The notes beneath the pieces are model-generated. The model worked only from the letters and a program-made list of their open reading frames with translations. It was not told the DNA's origin and ran no database searches. From Humulus lupulus (lineage: Eukaryota; Streptophyta; Magnoliopsida; Rosales; Cannabaceae): DNA of 64,000 nucleotides. The stretch is from NCBI RefSeq assembly GCF_963169125.1, contig NC_084796.1, positions 84,527,888 to 84,591,887 on the forward strand. Reading direction: 5' to 3'. Each line of letters begins with the position of its first letter. The stretch's first letter is position 1. Below, piece after piece: positions 21,501 through 32,666 of this stretch. The position numbers and the translations under genes were made by a program.

Positions 21501-21962
21501 ACGGACTGCTTGGAGTCCCCTCCGGATCAAGTCCGGGTTCACCAGAGAACCACGAGACCCAGATCGGGAACGAGAAATGGGCTACTAAATAGGCTCCGTC
21601 TTCCCAGAGTGCATTCGGACCCGGAGCAACCCGGACCAAGCGACCTTCCTAACACCACTCCTAAGCATAGGCACGTTCTAGCAGCCTAATGCTTATGAAC
21701 AAAAAGACAGCCTACGTTCATGTATTTACAAGGAAGGACAGGAAGACTTACTGTGAGTAGTTGGTCGTGAAAGATGGTGGTTGTCCGACAGTAAGGACGG
21801 CAAAACCTCGTTCTTGAACTGGTGAAGGCAGTTCAGCAACTCGTCCATAGGGCAGGCCCAGGACGTGTGCTCAGGCGGAGGTGTAGATACTGGGACTGCT
21901 GGAAACAGGCGACGGTGCAAGGTGAGCAGGCGGTGAAGGATGTCGTTGGCTATATCGGACAT
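18563..21962 (-). pseudogene. Antisense multi-exon gene inside Tat-A (extra ORF, Transposase_28-like)
   Basis: On the strand opposite gag-pol, five exon-like blocks are separated by introns with good plant splice sites: 21962-21752, 21425-20788, 20711-20075, 19991-19199, 19123-18563. Donors are GTAAGT (four) and GTTCGT (one); acceptors end TCCCAG, CTTCAG, TTTCAG, TTCCAG. Three introns are 75-83 bp, typical of plants. The joins of exons 3-4 and 4-5 keep phase; exons 1-2 and 2-3 differ by one base, so a lost base or other sites must be assumed. Exon 2 encodes FVRFLTYVGITPFQLLPQ and a YWFMMFGFLV segment that resemble, from memory, Pfam Transposase_28 ('putative gypsy type transposon'). Exons 3 and 5 encode Ala/Glu-rich coiled coil. 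Stops in exons 2, 3, 4 and 5 (e.g. 21326, 21044) and a shift near 19855 make this copy a pseudogene. Function is unknown. Confidence 0.75.
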
Positions 21963-22026
21963 AAATAGCTCCCCAGTTCTTGGAGTGGCTAGAGAGTGTA
22001 AAAGTTTCAAATGAATGTCCGAGGAG

Positions 22027-22034
22027 TATTTATA
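22027..22034 (-). promoter_or_regulatory. TATA box of the antisense gene
   Basis: Minus-strand TATAAATA sits 65 bp upstream of the ATG at 21962, leaving a leader of about 35 nt if transcription starts 30 bp downstream. A CACGTG (G-box) at 22348-22353 lies about 315 bp upstream of it. Confidence 0.65.
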
Positions 22035-22551
22035 GAGACCCAAATCCTGGTCTCTGATCCAGTGGATAGAAATTCTCCCATCGGACGGTCCAAAATCGTG
22101 CAGGGGCATTTATGAGCACTCGGGAGCTGGATCCTCGCCATTTCAATCCGACAGCCCAGGAGAAGCGAATGTCAAAGGTCGCCCATTCCTACGATCCACC
22201 TCAACACATAAGCATTAATGAAGGACCCCTGTGCGGATGGGACGCTTCGGAATCCGTGCTGACGCACTAGCCTAGGTCTAGCGACCCTTGAGGTGGTTAG
22301 GTGACCTTTCGAGGTCAATTGCCATCTTTGCAGCGGTCGCTTGGCGACACGTGTATCCCTCGCCATGAAGCAGGACTTAGGTAAATGGACCCGGACACTG
22401 GTAAATGGTCCGGGCTCCGCGTGCGGCCAGTGTCGTGGCCCTTCGCCATGAACCCACGATTCTAAGCAGGAACTGGGAAGGCAACCGTGGAGTATCCGGG
22501 AGCAAGGCAAGCCTCCACCTTACAAACCCAGGCGAAGGCTTGGGGAGTAAA
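22035..22551. promoter_or_regulatory. Antisense promoter region and Tat-A polypurine tract
   Basis: No credible ORF. It lies between the antisense TATA box and the 3' LTR, and holds a CACGTG at 22348-22353. Its right end, GGCTTGGGGAGTAAA (about 22537-22551), is the purine-rich tract preceding the 3' LTR. A TAAATGGACCCGGAC/TAAATGGTCCGGG pair at about 22380-22415 resembles part of the 5' LTR near 8030. Confidence 0.5.
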
Positions 22552-22593
22552 TGTTATCCCCATTTCCTGCCTTGGGCCTGGGACGGTGGTCCA
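22552..22593 (+). mobile_element. Tat-A 3' LTR stub
   Basis: TGTTATCCCC through GGTGGTCCA matches the first 42 bp of the 5' LTR at 7800, with four substitutions. It then switches abruptly to the end of an Athila LTR. The remaining 860 bp of this LTR are missing. Confidence 0.88.
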
Positions 22594-22722
22594 AGTTACA
22601 TTATTTCAAAGTTTATTATTTCTAGTTTACTAATCTTTCTTTTTACTTGTATTTTACCTCTCTCTGGATAAGACATAGCTCGATTACTACTGCGACCGCT
22701 TAGGAGTTATTGGGCGATATCA
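22594..22722 (+). mobile_element. Athila-A 5' LTR, last 129 bp
   Basis: Matches the end of the 3' LTR (31143-31256; TTACATTATTTCAAAG to GATATCA), keeping a CGATTACTACTGCGACC segment that the 3' LTR lacks. About 1.3 kb of this LTR is missing at the join with Tat-A, including its promoter. Confidence 0.88.
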
Positions 22723-22727
22723 ATTTT

Positions 22728-22745
22728 TGGCGCCGTTGCCGGGGA
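22728..22745 (+). other. Athila-A primer-binding site (tRNA-Asp)
   Basis: TGGCGCCGTTGCCGGGGA, five bases after the LTR end, is complementary to the 3' end of plant tRNA-Asp(GUC), the usual Athila primer. Confidence 0.85.
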
Positions 22746-23273
22746 GGTAATTCTACAATTAAAGGTTTGCATTGTAAATTAATTTTTTTTCTATTTAAAA
22801 AAAAGTAGTATAATTTTTAATTTCTCTTTTATTTTATTTTTCCTTAGAAATTTTTTATTTTTATTTATTCATTTCTTTTATTTATTTTACTTTTAGGTTT
22901 AGAATTTTTTTTCTAGATTTAGGTTTTTTTCTAAAGAAAAAGCATAAAATTTTAAAGCATAAATAAAAGTATTGAGAACATTTGGGTAATTGTGGAAATT
23001 AGCAAAAACCAAACCTGTTCTGTCTTAGAAAAATTGGTTCTTAAATAAGGTCTGTGTTAGCGTTACCCTCCAACCTTTTATAAGAACCTCGGGGAGTTCT
23101 GGAAATGCTCTTGGGCCTAAAGTGGTACCTTGGCAGCCTTCCCAATTGGCCTGGGAATATTTTTGGTGTATACTTATTACACTATTACACACTTGGGCTT
23201 ATAATACTTACAAAATAAAAAAATATTTACGCCACGAAATAGAGACACACTAGGGAGATTCGTTAGACAACAA
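22746..23273 (+). other. Athila-A leader between primer site and gag
   Basis: AT-rich with long T runs (22778-22930). No gene seen. This is the untranslated leader where packaging signals would lie. Confidence 0.5.
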
Positions 23274-24840
23274 GTGGAAACTTTAGAAAACTCTCCTAGT
23301 TCGTCATTTTCTTCCATTCATTCAAACACTCCTGATTCACCGAGACTTCCTGAACCACCCACGATGGCTCATAAAGATGAAGTCCAACCAAGAACGCTAC
23401 AGGATTATTTACATCCTACACGTACAGCCACCCCTTCATGCATAATGTATCCCAACAATATGCCAAATTTCAATTTCAAACCCGACATGATTAACCTCTT
23501 ACCAACCTTCCATGGGTTGGAAAATGAGACTCCGTACGTGTATATACGGGAATTCGAAGAGGTGGTGGCTACATTCAACAACTGAGCTGATGTCACCAAC
23601 ATTGTGAGATTGAAATTTTTTCCTTTCTCTCTCAAAGACAAAGCAAAAAGCCAGTTGTATTCCTTAAGGCCTAGATCTATCGGAACATGGGACGAAATGA
23701 CAAAATCATTCTTTGCCAAATATTTCCCGCCTCATAAGACTAGCAGCCTTAAGAGGCAAATCTCTACCTTCATCCAGAAAGACCATGAAACTTTCCATCA
23801 GGTCTGGGAGAGGATTAGAGATTTGATAAATCAATGCCCACATCATTGATACGAAAGTTGGCGTCTGATCAACTATTTCTATGACGGTCTCACAACCGGA
23901 CAAAGACAATTCATACAAATGATGTGCAATGGCGAATTCCTTCAAAAAGATCCCAATGAAGCTTTCGAGTACCTCGACGATCTTGCTGAAAAGTCCTACG
24001 CATGGAATGGACCAAGTCCTATGGACAAGCCACAATCAACTGGAATCTACCAATTGAGAGAAGAGGACAACGTCAAAATCCAGCTTGAATCATTGAGACA
24101 ACAATTCGAGGCTTTGAAATCTCAAGATGGTAGAGGAATCTATATGGCTGCAAAGGTAGAGACACGAGATCCATGCTTCATATGTGGAGGGACGGAACAT
24201 CAACTGCAAGAGTGCCTAACTTTTGGTGAGTTAAGAGGAGGAAATGAGGAACAATGAAATGATTTAGGGGATTAAAAGATGCCTTATAATCCTTTCTCAA
24301 ACACTTAGAATCTACAATCCGGGTTGGCGCAACCATCCAAATTTTAGCATGAAGGATTCAAACCAAGCATCTGGGAGCCAATGGAGGCCTGAGCAGTAAC
24401 AACCGCCAAAAGCATACATTGCTCCTCAAAATAACACGCAGTTAAGTAATTCTCTTGAGAATACTTTGCAAATTCTTGCGCGAACACAAATAGCCTCAAC
24501 TCAAGAGCTCAAATATTGTTTCACACAAACGGTAGAGGAAATGAAAGACATGAAAATCCAAATGACAAAGCTAAACACTACTTTGGCAATTCAAGAGCAT
24601 GGTAGACTTCCTGCTCAACCTCTAATCCATCAGAAAGGGCAACACATGGCACAAACCTCCTCTTCTGCAGATACAAATTTCAAAGAGGTTAATGCCATCA
24701 CTACTCGAAGTGGTCAAAGTACGGTTTCACCGTTAACTAAGACAACGAGTACGTCAATGCCCACTCCAGATGATGATGTGCCAATAAGCATTCTAGTAAA
24801 GGCACCCTTTCCTCAAGCTTTGAAATCCACTAGATAGGTA
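23274..24840 (+). pseudogene. gag: Athila-A gag
   Basis: The first ATG is likely 23364 (MAHKDEVQPRTLQDYLHP). The capsid-type domain has NLLPTFHGLENETPYVYIREFEEV, RLKFFPFSLKDKA, FFAKYFPPHKTSSLKRQI and QMMCNGEFLQKDPNEAFEYLD. A CCHC zinc finger CFICGGTEHQLQEC starts at 24174. Stops include 23583 (TGA) and 23847 (TGA). After about 24257 the frame shifts, and the C-terminal part (24466-24837) is a Gln-rich, coil-forming tail with KEVNAITTRSGQ. The same protein is present in Athila-B on the other strand. Confidence 0.87.
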
Positions 24841-25490
24841 TTGGAAAATCATGGTGAAATCCTAGACCTCTTAACACAAGTAAAGATCAACTTGCCATTG
24901 TTTCATGTTATCAAACAAGTGCCGGCTTATGCCAAGGTTATCAAGGATTTGTGCACCGTTAAAATAAAGCACCATGTTAAGAAAACTGCATTCTTGGCAG
25001 AAAAAGATAGCGCGGTAATTGACTGCAAGACATCGCTTACATACAAAGATCCTGGTTGTCCCACCATCTCATGCCAAATTGGGGAGCAGGAATTTGGTCA
25101 AGCCCTTCTAGGCTTAGGAGCAAGTGTAAATCTCATGCCATATTGAATATACTTGCAATTAGGTCTAGGAGAACTCAAGCCCACATCCGTGGTGCTACAA
25201 CTGGCTGATCGGTTTTGTTAAGAAACCTCGGGGAATAGTAGAAGACGTTCTGATTCAAATTGAAAAATTCTATTACCCTATTGATTTTGTCATCTTGGAC
25301 ACTCAATCTGAAGTGAGTATAGATTCCAAAATTCCCATCAAACTCGGTAGACCTTCCTCCCAACAGCAAATGCACTCATTAACTGTAGGAATGGTCTCAT
25401 GAAAATCTCTTTCGGGAATATGACTCCAGAAGTGAATGTTTTCCATATCGGCAAACAACCACCTGATAACAATGAGTGTTTCTAATCATA
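24841..25490 (+). pseudogene. Athila-A aspartic protease
   Basis: Contains the conserved lead (VIDCKTSLTYKDPGCPTISCQIG) and the active-site region ALLGLGASVNLMPY, where Athila normally has DLGAS. The Asp is replaced by Gly here, while Athila-B keeps VDLGAS. A stop follows at 25144 and a frameshift near 25212 before the [24 protein letters not shown] segment. The enzyme would be inactive. Confidence 0.8.
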
Positions 25491-26757
25491 TATGATCGAT
25501 ACACTTATTTCGGAAGAGGTCGAATCGAAATACACATCTAATCATTTTAATCACCTCTTCCAAATTATAGAAAGTTCTGAAATCGTCAAACACTCACAGG
25601 CTAGAAGAACCATGTTTTGGAATCCAATCTTTGATGAACTCTCTCAAGATCGAGAAACACCAAAACCCTCCATTGAAAAATTTCCTCAACCAAAGTTGAC
25701 CCAACTTCCTGATGGTCTTAAACATGTTTTCCTGGGAGCTAACAACACTTTTCCTGGCATAATATCTTCCAAGATCAATGCCACACAAGAGCACCAACTC
25801 ATTAATGTGTTCCAAGAACAAAGAGATGCATTAGGATGGACGATAGCTGACATCAAAGGTATTAGTCCATTAATTTTCTCCCATCACATTCAATTGAAAG
25901 ACGAGGCTATACCAAGTTGTGACCCTCAAAGATGATTGAACCCAACGATGAAGGAAGTAGTTAAGGCTGAAGTCTTCAAACTTCTTGATTGTGGAATAAT
26001 CTATCCTATTGCTGACAATAAATGGGTTAGCCCAACTTAGGTTGTTCCCAAGAAATTAGGGGTAACAGTGGTACAAAATGAAAAAGGGGAACTTGTTCCT
26101 ACCAAGGTCACAACTGGGTGGCACATGTGCATTGATTATAGAAATTAAATGCAGCCACCTGCAATGACCATTTTCCACTTCCATTCATCGACCAAATATT
26201 GGAACGTGTGGTGGGTCATCCGTTCTATAGTTTTCTCGATGGTTATTCAGGGTATTACCAAATCGAGATTGCCCTAGAAAATCAGGATAAGACCACTTTC
26301 ACTTGTTCTTTTGGTACTTTTTCCTTCCGGTTTATGCCAATCGGCCTGTGCAATGCTCCAACCACTTTCCAGCGATGCATGATGAGCATATTTAGTGATA
26401 TGATTGAGAAATGTATGGAAGTATTCATGGATGATTTGACAATCTTTGGAGATTCCTTTTAATCAAGCCTTCTCAATTTAGAGTTTGTGCTTAAACGTTG
26501 CAAAGAGAAAGGCTTGGTACTAAACTGGGAAAAGTGTCATTTCATGGTGCCATCAGCCATAGTCTTGGGGCATGTCGTGTCGGAACGAGGAATTGAGGTC
26601 GATAAATCAAATATTGAACTCATATCAAAGCTGCCCCCCCCCCCCCCTCCCAAGACTGTTAAAGACATTCGATCTTTTCTTGGGCATTCAAGATTCTATA
26701 GGAGGTTCATACAAAATTTCTCGAATATTGCTCACCCTTGTCAAACCTCCTAGCAAA
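25491..26757 (+). pseudogene. Athila-A reverse transcriptase
   Basis: The upstream linker (MFWNPIFDELSQD, PDGLKHVFLGANNTFP) precedes RT motifs: HHIQLKDEA, a broken MCIDYRN, PFIDQILERVVGHPFYSFLDGYSGYYQI, LCNAPTTFQRCMMSIF and the catalytic FMDDL (26423-26437). A frameshift lies near 26148 and a TAA at 26460. A 14-C run at 26634-26647, absent in Athila-B, inflates a proline stretch in the thumb. Confidence 0.85.
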
Positions 26758-27235
26758 AGATGTTGTGTTCAATTGGACACCTGAGTGTGAGGAATCTTTC
26801 CGAACGCTCATTACAAAACTCACTTCCGCCCCTATCATTCAGCCACCAGATTGGAACTTACCGTTCGAAGTCATGTGTGATGCTAGCAATTATGTTATAG
26901 GGGCCGTCTTAGGTCAAAGAAGGGAAGGGAAGCCCTTCGTTGTCTATTACACAAGTAGAACTCTTAACAGTGCTCAGATAAACTATTCTACTACTGAAAA
27001 AGAGTTACTTGTTGTAGTATTCGCACTTGACAAGTTTCATTCCTAACTGATTGGTTCACCTATCACAGTCTTTACAGACCATTCCACCTTAAAATACCTC
27101 CTTTCCAAAAAGGATGCTAAGGCGCGTTTAATTTGGTGGATCCTTCTGTTATAGGAATTTGATCTAACCATAAAGGACAAGAAAAGAGTTGAAAACGTGG
27201 TAGCGGACCACTTATCTCGTCTTGAATTTTCTGAT
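26758..27235 (+). pseudogene. Athila-A RNase H
   Basis: RNase H1-type domain with [59 protein letters not shown] and ENVVADHLSRLEF. These contain the catalytic Asp (CDAS), Glu (TEKE), Asp (TDHS) and Asp (ADHL). Stops at 27043 (TAA) and 27152 (TAG). Confidence 0.82.
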
Positions 27236-28568
27236 TCCACTGATGGCCCAGCCATTCGAGATGACTTCCCTAATGAAAATCTCTTCGCAGTCACTAAGTT
27301 TCCATGGTACACTCATATCATCAATTACTTAGTGACTGGCCAACTTCCAAGTACATGGAGGGCACAAGATAAACGTAAATTTTTGGTCGAGTTTCGTAAC
27401 TTCTATTGGGACGATCCATATCTTTTTAAGTATTGCCCCGACCAAATTATGAGTCGTTGCATTCCAAATGATGAAATTTTTAGTGTCCTGAACTTTTGTC
27501 ATAATGAAGCTTGTGGTGGTCATTTTTCTATGAAAAAGACTGCTGCAAAAATCTTACAGTGTGGTCTTTATCGGCCCACTTTGTTCGAAGACACTAACAA
27601 TTTTTGTTGATCATGTGAAAGGTTTCAGAAATTAGGTGCTCTGTCCCGATGACATAAGATGCATTAAACCCAATTCTTGTAATAGAAATATTCGATTGTG
27701 GGGGGATAGACTTTATGGGACCATTTCCACCTTCTTCTGGCTACCTTTACATTCTCCTCGCCATAGACTATGTCTCAAAATGGATAGAAGTTGTGCCTTG
27801 TCAAAATAATGATAACACAACTGTTGTGAAATTCTTAAAGGGAAATGTGTTATCTAGGTTTGGCACACCACGCGATATCATAAGTGGTCAACGCACCAAT
27901 TTTTGCAACTATTCTTTCGAGACTTTAATGCAAAAATATGGTGTAATTCATAAGGTTGCATTGCCTTATCACCCATAGACAAATGGCCAAGCTGAGTTAG
28001 CCAACTTAGAAATTAAGCAAATCTTAGAAAAGACGGTTAATCCTGACAGCAAAGATTGGTCCTCATGACTTCTCGATGCACTCTGGGTGTACCGCACTTC
28101 TTACAAAACTCAGCTTGGTATGTCTCCTTATAGGCTAGTCTATGGTAAAGCCTGCCACCTTCCTGTTGAGCTAGAACACAAAGTTTATTGGGTAGTTAAA
28201 AACATTAATTTTTATCTCAAGGCGGCAGGACTCAATCGTAAGCTTCAGTTGTCACAAATTGAACGGTTAAGAAACGATGCTTATGACAACTCTAGGATCT
28301 ACAAGGCTAAAATGAAAGCGGCCCATGACAAGCAGATCTTAAGAAAAGAATTTGAGCCAGACCAACGAGTGCATCTTTATGACTCTAGCTGAGATCAAGG
28401 TGGACTGGCCCATATGTATTGAAATCTGTCTTTCCCAACGGTGTTGTCGAGGTATTAAACCCAACTGATGGGAGAGAATTCAAAGTAAATGGCCAACGAC
28501 TGAAACACTACATAGAGAGGGTGACCCAGCCTGACGAAGTCACTCTCGTGGAACTGATTTACCAAGTC
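27236..28568 (+). pseudogene. Athila-A integrase (second catalytic Asp lost)
   Basis: Zinc-binding region CHNEACGGHFSMKKTAAKIL with a broken CXXC (stop at 27608). The core begins [27 protein letters not shown] with the first Asp at 27709. At 27886 the codon is GGT (IISGQRTNF), where this family has Asp. The Glu at 27994 (NGQAEL) is intact. The tail has [27 protein letters not shown] and a final region ending TLVELIYQV at 28569. Stops at 27976 (TAG), 28066 (TGA) and 28390 (TGA). Confidence 0.85.
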
Positions 28569-29824
28569 TGAGTAGTGTTCCAAATTGTTTGTACATAGGT
28601 TTGTTTTCTGTTTATTTCCCTTTTGTCATTTTATTTTATTTGTTATCATTTTGTGTTTTTAGTTTTTCATGTTTTAGAGAATCAATATTCGCTCTATCAC
28701 TCGACGCTCGCTATCCAGGTGTTCTCTTTCCCTTCTTTTTTACATTCATTATCTTTTGAGACATTGAGGACACTGCCAGATTTTGGTTGGGGGTGGTGAG
28801 CATATTCATGCACGTTCATGTTGATTTTTTTCATATTAATATTTTCACGGTCAAATTTTTTTAAAATTACTTATTTATTTCTACAAAATGTTACTTTTGA
28901 GTCAATTTTTGTTATTTGTATTACTAAGAGTTTCTCTAGATTTACCTAATGCACATGCCAAACGTTGTGGTAAGATGGTTGATTAGCACATATTTTCTTA
29001 GAAATTTGCCTTGTTTAAGAATTCATTATTTTCTGTGAGAGGTGAGACTTGAGAAAACAACTTAAATTTTTTTATTGATTCTTAGAAATGGTTATAATTA
29101 TTTGGAAAAGGTATTGTGGTATGAATGGATGATGTTTTAGGGATAATATTTTCTATAGACAAATCTTATTAGAGAGCCTTTTAGTATGTTCTTCATGAAA
29201 AAAAAAAAAGAAGAAAAAGAAAAAAAATATATAAAAAAAAGAAAAGAAAAATACAAGAGCAATAGTTCTATCATTTTCAATTATGTTGTCTCTTGTGTTA
29301 AATAAAAAAGGTGTTTATTAATTTCATGTTTTATTTTATGGCTCTTAGAATAAATGTAAAGATCGTCTATTTAACTTAGAATTCCCGAAAAACTGGTTTT
29401 GTGGTACTCTTTATGGTGGTTGTCCAAATAGTTTATTTCCTATCTTCGTTTCAATAATTATTTAAGAGTTTGTCCTAAATATATACCCATTTGATGAGTG
29501 CTTACTTCTTTTCCAACTCCATGAGTGAAACCCTTAAACTTTAAATATTTTCAATTACATGAGAGGTTAATGGAGTTGAGACTTTTACTTGGCATAATTT
29601 CGGGGCTTTATGTGCTATGGTTTGCGGTAAGAAGGTTCAAATTATGTGCACACACTCACAACTCTAGATTTATTCAAAGTAATCTTGAGAACTCTTATTG
29701 ACTTATTACTAACATTTTGTGTTAATACTTAAGTTCTTTTATAATTTTTGACCTAAAATATATAATGTTGACATTTATTATTTCGCTTGAATTGCTAGAG
29801 ACTAGCAATAAGCTGGTTGGGGGT
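28569..29824 (+). other. Athila-A non-coding region between integrase and 3' LTR
   Basis: About 1.25 kb of AT-rich sequence with an A-rich run (29199-29250) and no readable ORF, in the place where envelope-like genes sit in some Athila elements. It ends in the polypurine tract GGTTGGGGGT (29815-29824). The matching stretch in Athila-B is 36357-37601. Confidence 0.6.
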
Positions 29825-31256
29825 TGTGATTAGTGTTCAAAAGTATAATTTTATTAATCATAAAGTTTAAAATTAATTAAGTTTTAATTAATATTTTCAT
29901 GGATTTATTGTCATATATTTTATATTTGAAAATATTAATTTGTATTTAATTTTCAGGATATAAAATGTGTTTTGACACAAAGAAAAAGAAAGAAGAAAGA
30001 ATGATTTAAAATTGAAGAAATCATGAAAAAAGTGGTATTTTTTAAGTTAACTTAGCCCCAAAAAAGGAGCCCAGCCCAAGCTTTCAGAAGCTGCCACATG
30101 GCTGAAAGCCACCAGCCTTCAGCCGAGCCTCTAGCCGCCAGATATGCGCCTGCCACGCTAGACAGCCACCTGCCGCGCCTACCATGATCTGACAACTGTC
30201 CCATCTGCCTGGCGCCTGCCCTACGTTGTCCCACCAGAAGCCAGTAACACCTGACGCGCCAGCTGCCGAGCCAACCCAATCCCGCCACTTGTCCCACTCG
30301 CCTGCTGCTGTCTCCCACGCGCCTGACGCACTTAGCTGCCGAGCCAACTAGAGATTGACATGTGGCCCCTTGTCTCCCACGGTCCAACACTACTTTCTCC
30401 AATTTCCATCAGTTTTTATGCCACTTTCCCACTATTATGTACACAATTTTACACATTTTTGGGTCCTATTTCCACTATAAATAGAGAACCAAATGGAGTA
30501 AAAAAGCATCAGATTGTGGAATTAAGGTGGAGAGTATAATTAGAGAGAAAAAAAATTATTTTTTCTTTTATTTCTTTTACATTTCTTTGAGTGAAAACAA
30601 TGCCTATATTAGGCTAAATTCTCTTGTGGAAAGGCTAGAGTGAAGTTCATGTTTCACATTATATTTTTAATATATTGATTCTCTATTTTGTTCTTCATTT
30701 CTATATCTTTGTTACAATTAAATTTATTTTCTTCTAACTTTTATTCTAAATTTATTAGTGTCTTTTACATAAGTCTAGTCATGCTCTTCTTACGTAATTT
30801 AGGCACTTAATTTAATTTAGGATATTTGTTATATTATATGCTTTTTACTGCATTCTACCATTGGTATTTTGTCGCTCTAAGGTATATAATATGATAGGTT
30901 TTTAAAATTAGAAGTTAGTATAATTTAATTAAAGAACATATTTTAATGTGAGTTTTATTATATATATTTTCCAATTATAATTAATGGTGTAGAATTAGAA
31001 TTATAATTGAGTAGAAGGAATCAATTTTATTAAAATATATATATGTTTACATGAATGAAACTTATGTCTTCCGCATTTTCTTTCTGATTCTAATTCCTCG
31101 ATTTTGTTTATTTAATGTTTAAAAAAATACATTCTTTTTCAAAGTTACATTATTTCAAAGTTTATTATTTCTAATTTACTAATCTTTCTTTTTACTTGTA
31201 TTTTACCTCTCTGTGGATACGACATAGCCCGACATAGGAGTTATTGGGAGATATCA
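29825..31256 (+). mobile_element. Athila-A 3' LTR
   Basis: 1432 bp from TGTGATTAGTGTTC to GGGAGATATCA. Its U3 has a GC-rich block (30060-30370) and a TATA box at 30476-30483. The following GGTTT (31257-31261) would be the right-hand duplication, but the left partner was lost. Confidence 0.9.
30476..30483 (+). promoter_or_regulatory. TATA box of Athila-A 3' LTR
   Basis: TATAAATA in CCACTATAAATAGAGAACC, conserved in all three Athila LTRs. From a 3' LTR it could drive transcription into the downstream DNA at 31257. Confidence 0.65.
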
Positions 31257-31408
31257 GGTTTCATTTTATTTATGATTTTATGTATAAACAATGGGATCCC
31301 GTATTTTGGATTTTCTACAATAAACTTCTATTATTGTATGTATATATCCAAAGATAGTATTATGTCTTAGTAGTTTTTAAAGGTCCGAAGTCTTTAAGTT
31401 AGTCAGGT
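31257..31408 (+). mobile_element. 3' end of a plus-strand Tekay-like LTR
   Basis: Contains ATGGGATCCCGTA (31291-31303) and ends in GGTCTTTACA, like the end of the other Tekay-like LTRs. Its upstream part is replaced by Athila-A, so Athila-A probably inserted into or recombined with it. Confidence 0.55.
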
Positions 31409-32047
31409 CTTTACAATTAATAACACCATCAGACTAGGTGAAGCATCTGATTGTTTCTTTATCATTCACCTTTTCATAAAATTTTCATGCCATCCACTCA
31501 CTAGAAGGGAACCAAATTATATAAATTGGATGGTTGACAATGGCATGGAGGACTCTGTCTGTTTCTATAATAATGTATTTCTTTCACGACAAACATTGAT
31601 GACCAAATTTTTTTTAGTTTAATAAATTTTGTGCTTTATTTTATTATTAATTGTTAAGTGTTAAGAAATTATGTTTTAATTGTTTGAATTGCTTCATAGA
31701 AATTATGTGAATTTAATTTGTTAATTGTCTTATATAATTATTTTAATTTGTTAGTAAATGCGTTTTGGTTGTATGCACCAAGGTGCATGGTTAGTAGAGA
31801 TGCACTTGAGCACTTATGTGTGTGCATGTGCATGGTTGCATAGTGAGCATGCACTAGTTATCTATGCATATTGTATTTTTTCATTTTATTATTTATTATT
31901 ATTATAAAAAGAGAAAATAACTAAATATAAAGGGCTAATTTATTAGTATCTTTGTTCCCATTTTTGGAAGGATAAAAAATGAGCAATGTAGTGTGAAAAG
32001 GTCATCCATGGCCTTGTATAGAGAGAGTGATGGGAGTGGGGTGGTCG
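31409..32047. other. AT-rich sequence without recognised features
   Basis: No ORF, LTR edge or coding match seen. It contains short GCATG/TGCAC repeats (31770-31870). It is the left flank of the 4.1-kb solo LTR and continues at 53509. Confidence 0.4.
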
Positions 32048-32666
32048 TGTAACGACCCTCACAATGTACAAGACCAATTCATACAGAATTTTTTTTTTTT
32101 TTACTTTTAACTCATTGTACCGAAAATCCATATAAAAAAATCTTTTAAAAGATCGTGTGCGCACACTTTTAGTTTAGAAAATGGAATTACAACTACTCTT
32201 TCACAAAGTCAAAGCAAAACAAATGTCCTAAAAGAAATAACAAGCTCCCAACATTTATTTTCAAAATGGTGTTCCATCAAATACCTCCCCTAGTCGGGCC
32301 ACATGTACATATCCACAAGCATACTCCGGCGCTCATAGCTCCATTTTTCTTTTACACTTACCTACAACATGAAACAATTAGGTAAGCGAAAATGCTTAGT
32401 AAGAATAGCCTTGCACACATATATACTAAACCCAGTAACAGTTTTCCCTATGGTAGTTATCACTACCGATCATTAGGGTATTGGATAAATCCTAACCCTA
32501 TCATACAAATCTCAAACAATAGCCAAATCGTAATCAAATACATTGATTGTACCTAGCAAATAACGTCACACATATCATGATAAACTGCACTTAGAAAATC
32601 CCAGAACATTCGAGATATATAACACATATCACAACTAATCAATGATTCAATAGCAAGTGATCCTGG

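Larger units (their letters stand above)
7800..22593 (+). mobile_element. Tat-lineage Ty3/gypsy element (Tat-A)
   Basis: Order: 5' LTR, primer site, gag, protease, RT, RNase H, a second RNase H, integrase, tandem array, antisense gene, and a 42-bp stub of the 3' LTR. The second RNase H after the standard one, the short-spaced zinc knuckle and the absence of a chromodomain place it in the Tat clade. It inserted into Tekay integrase; GTATC at 7795-7799 is the left flank, but the right flank was lost when the 3' LTR was truncated. A solo LTR interrupts gag at 10420-12333. Many stops and some frameshifts make it non-autonomous. Confidence 0.9.
22594..31256 (+). mobile_element. Athila-lineage Ty3/gypsy element (Athila-A)
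   Basis: Truncated 5' LTR, tRNA-Asp primer site, gag, protease, RT, RNase H, integrase, a non-coding 1.25-kb stretch, then a complete 3' LTR. The primer site, the gag zinc finger, the LGASVNLMP protease wording and FMDDL in RT identify Athila. It has several frameshifts (the frame changes at about 24260, 26150, 26700 and 27610) and many stops, more than the minus-strand relative Athila-B. No envelope-like ORF is seen after integrase. Confidence 0.9.

Noticed and set aside
28569..29824. Envelope-like gene of Athila-A
   Set aside because: The position fits, but no ORF or transmembrane-like segment is readable in any frame there or in the equivalent part of Athila-B.
30052..30402. Minus-strand ORF of 116 codons, Trp/Gly-rich
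   Set aside because: It lies wholly in the GC-rich U3 of the Athila-A 3' LTR. The equivalent blocks in the other Athila LTRs do not keep the frame.
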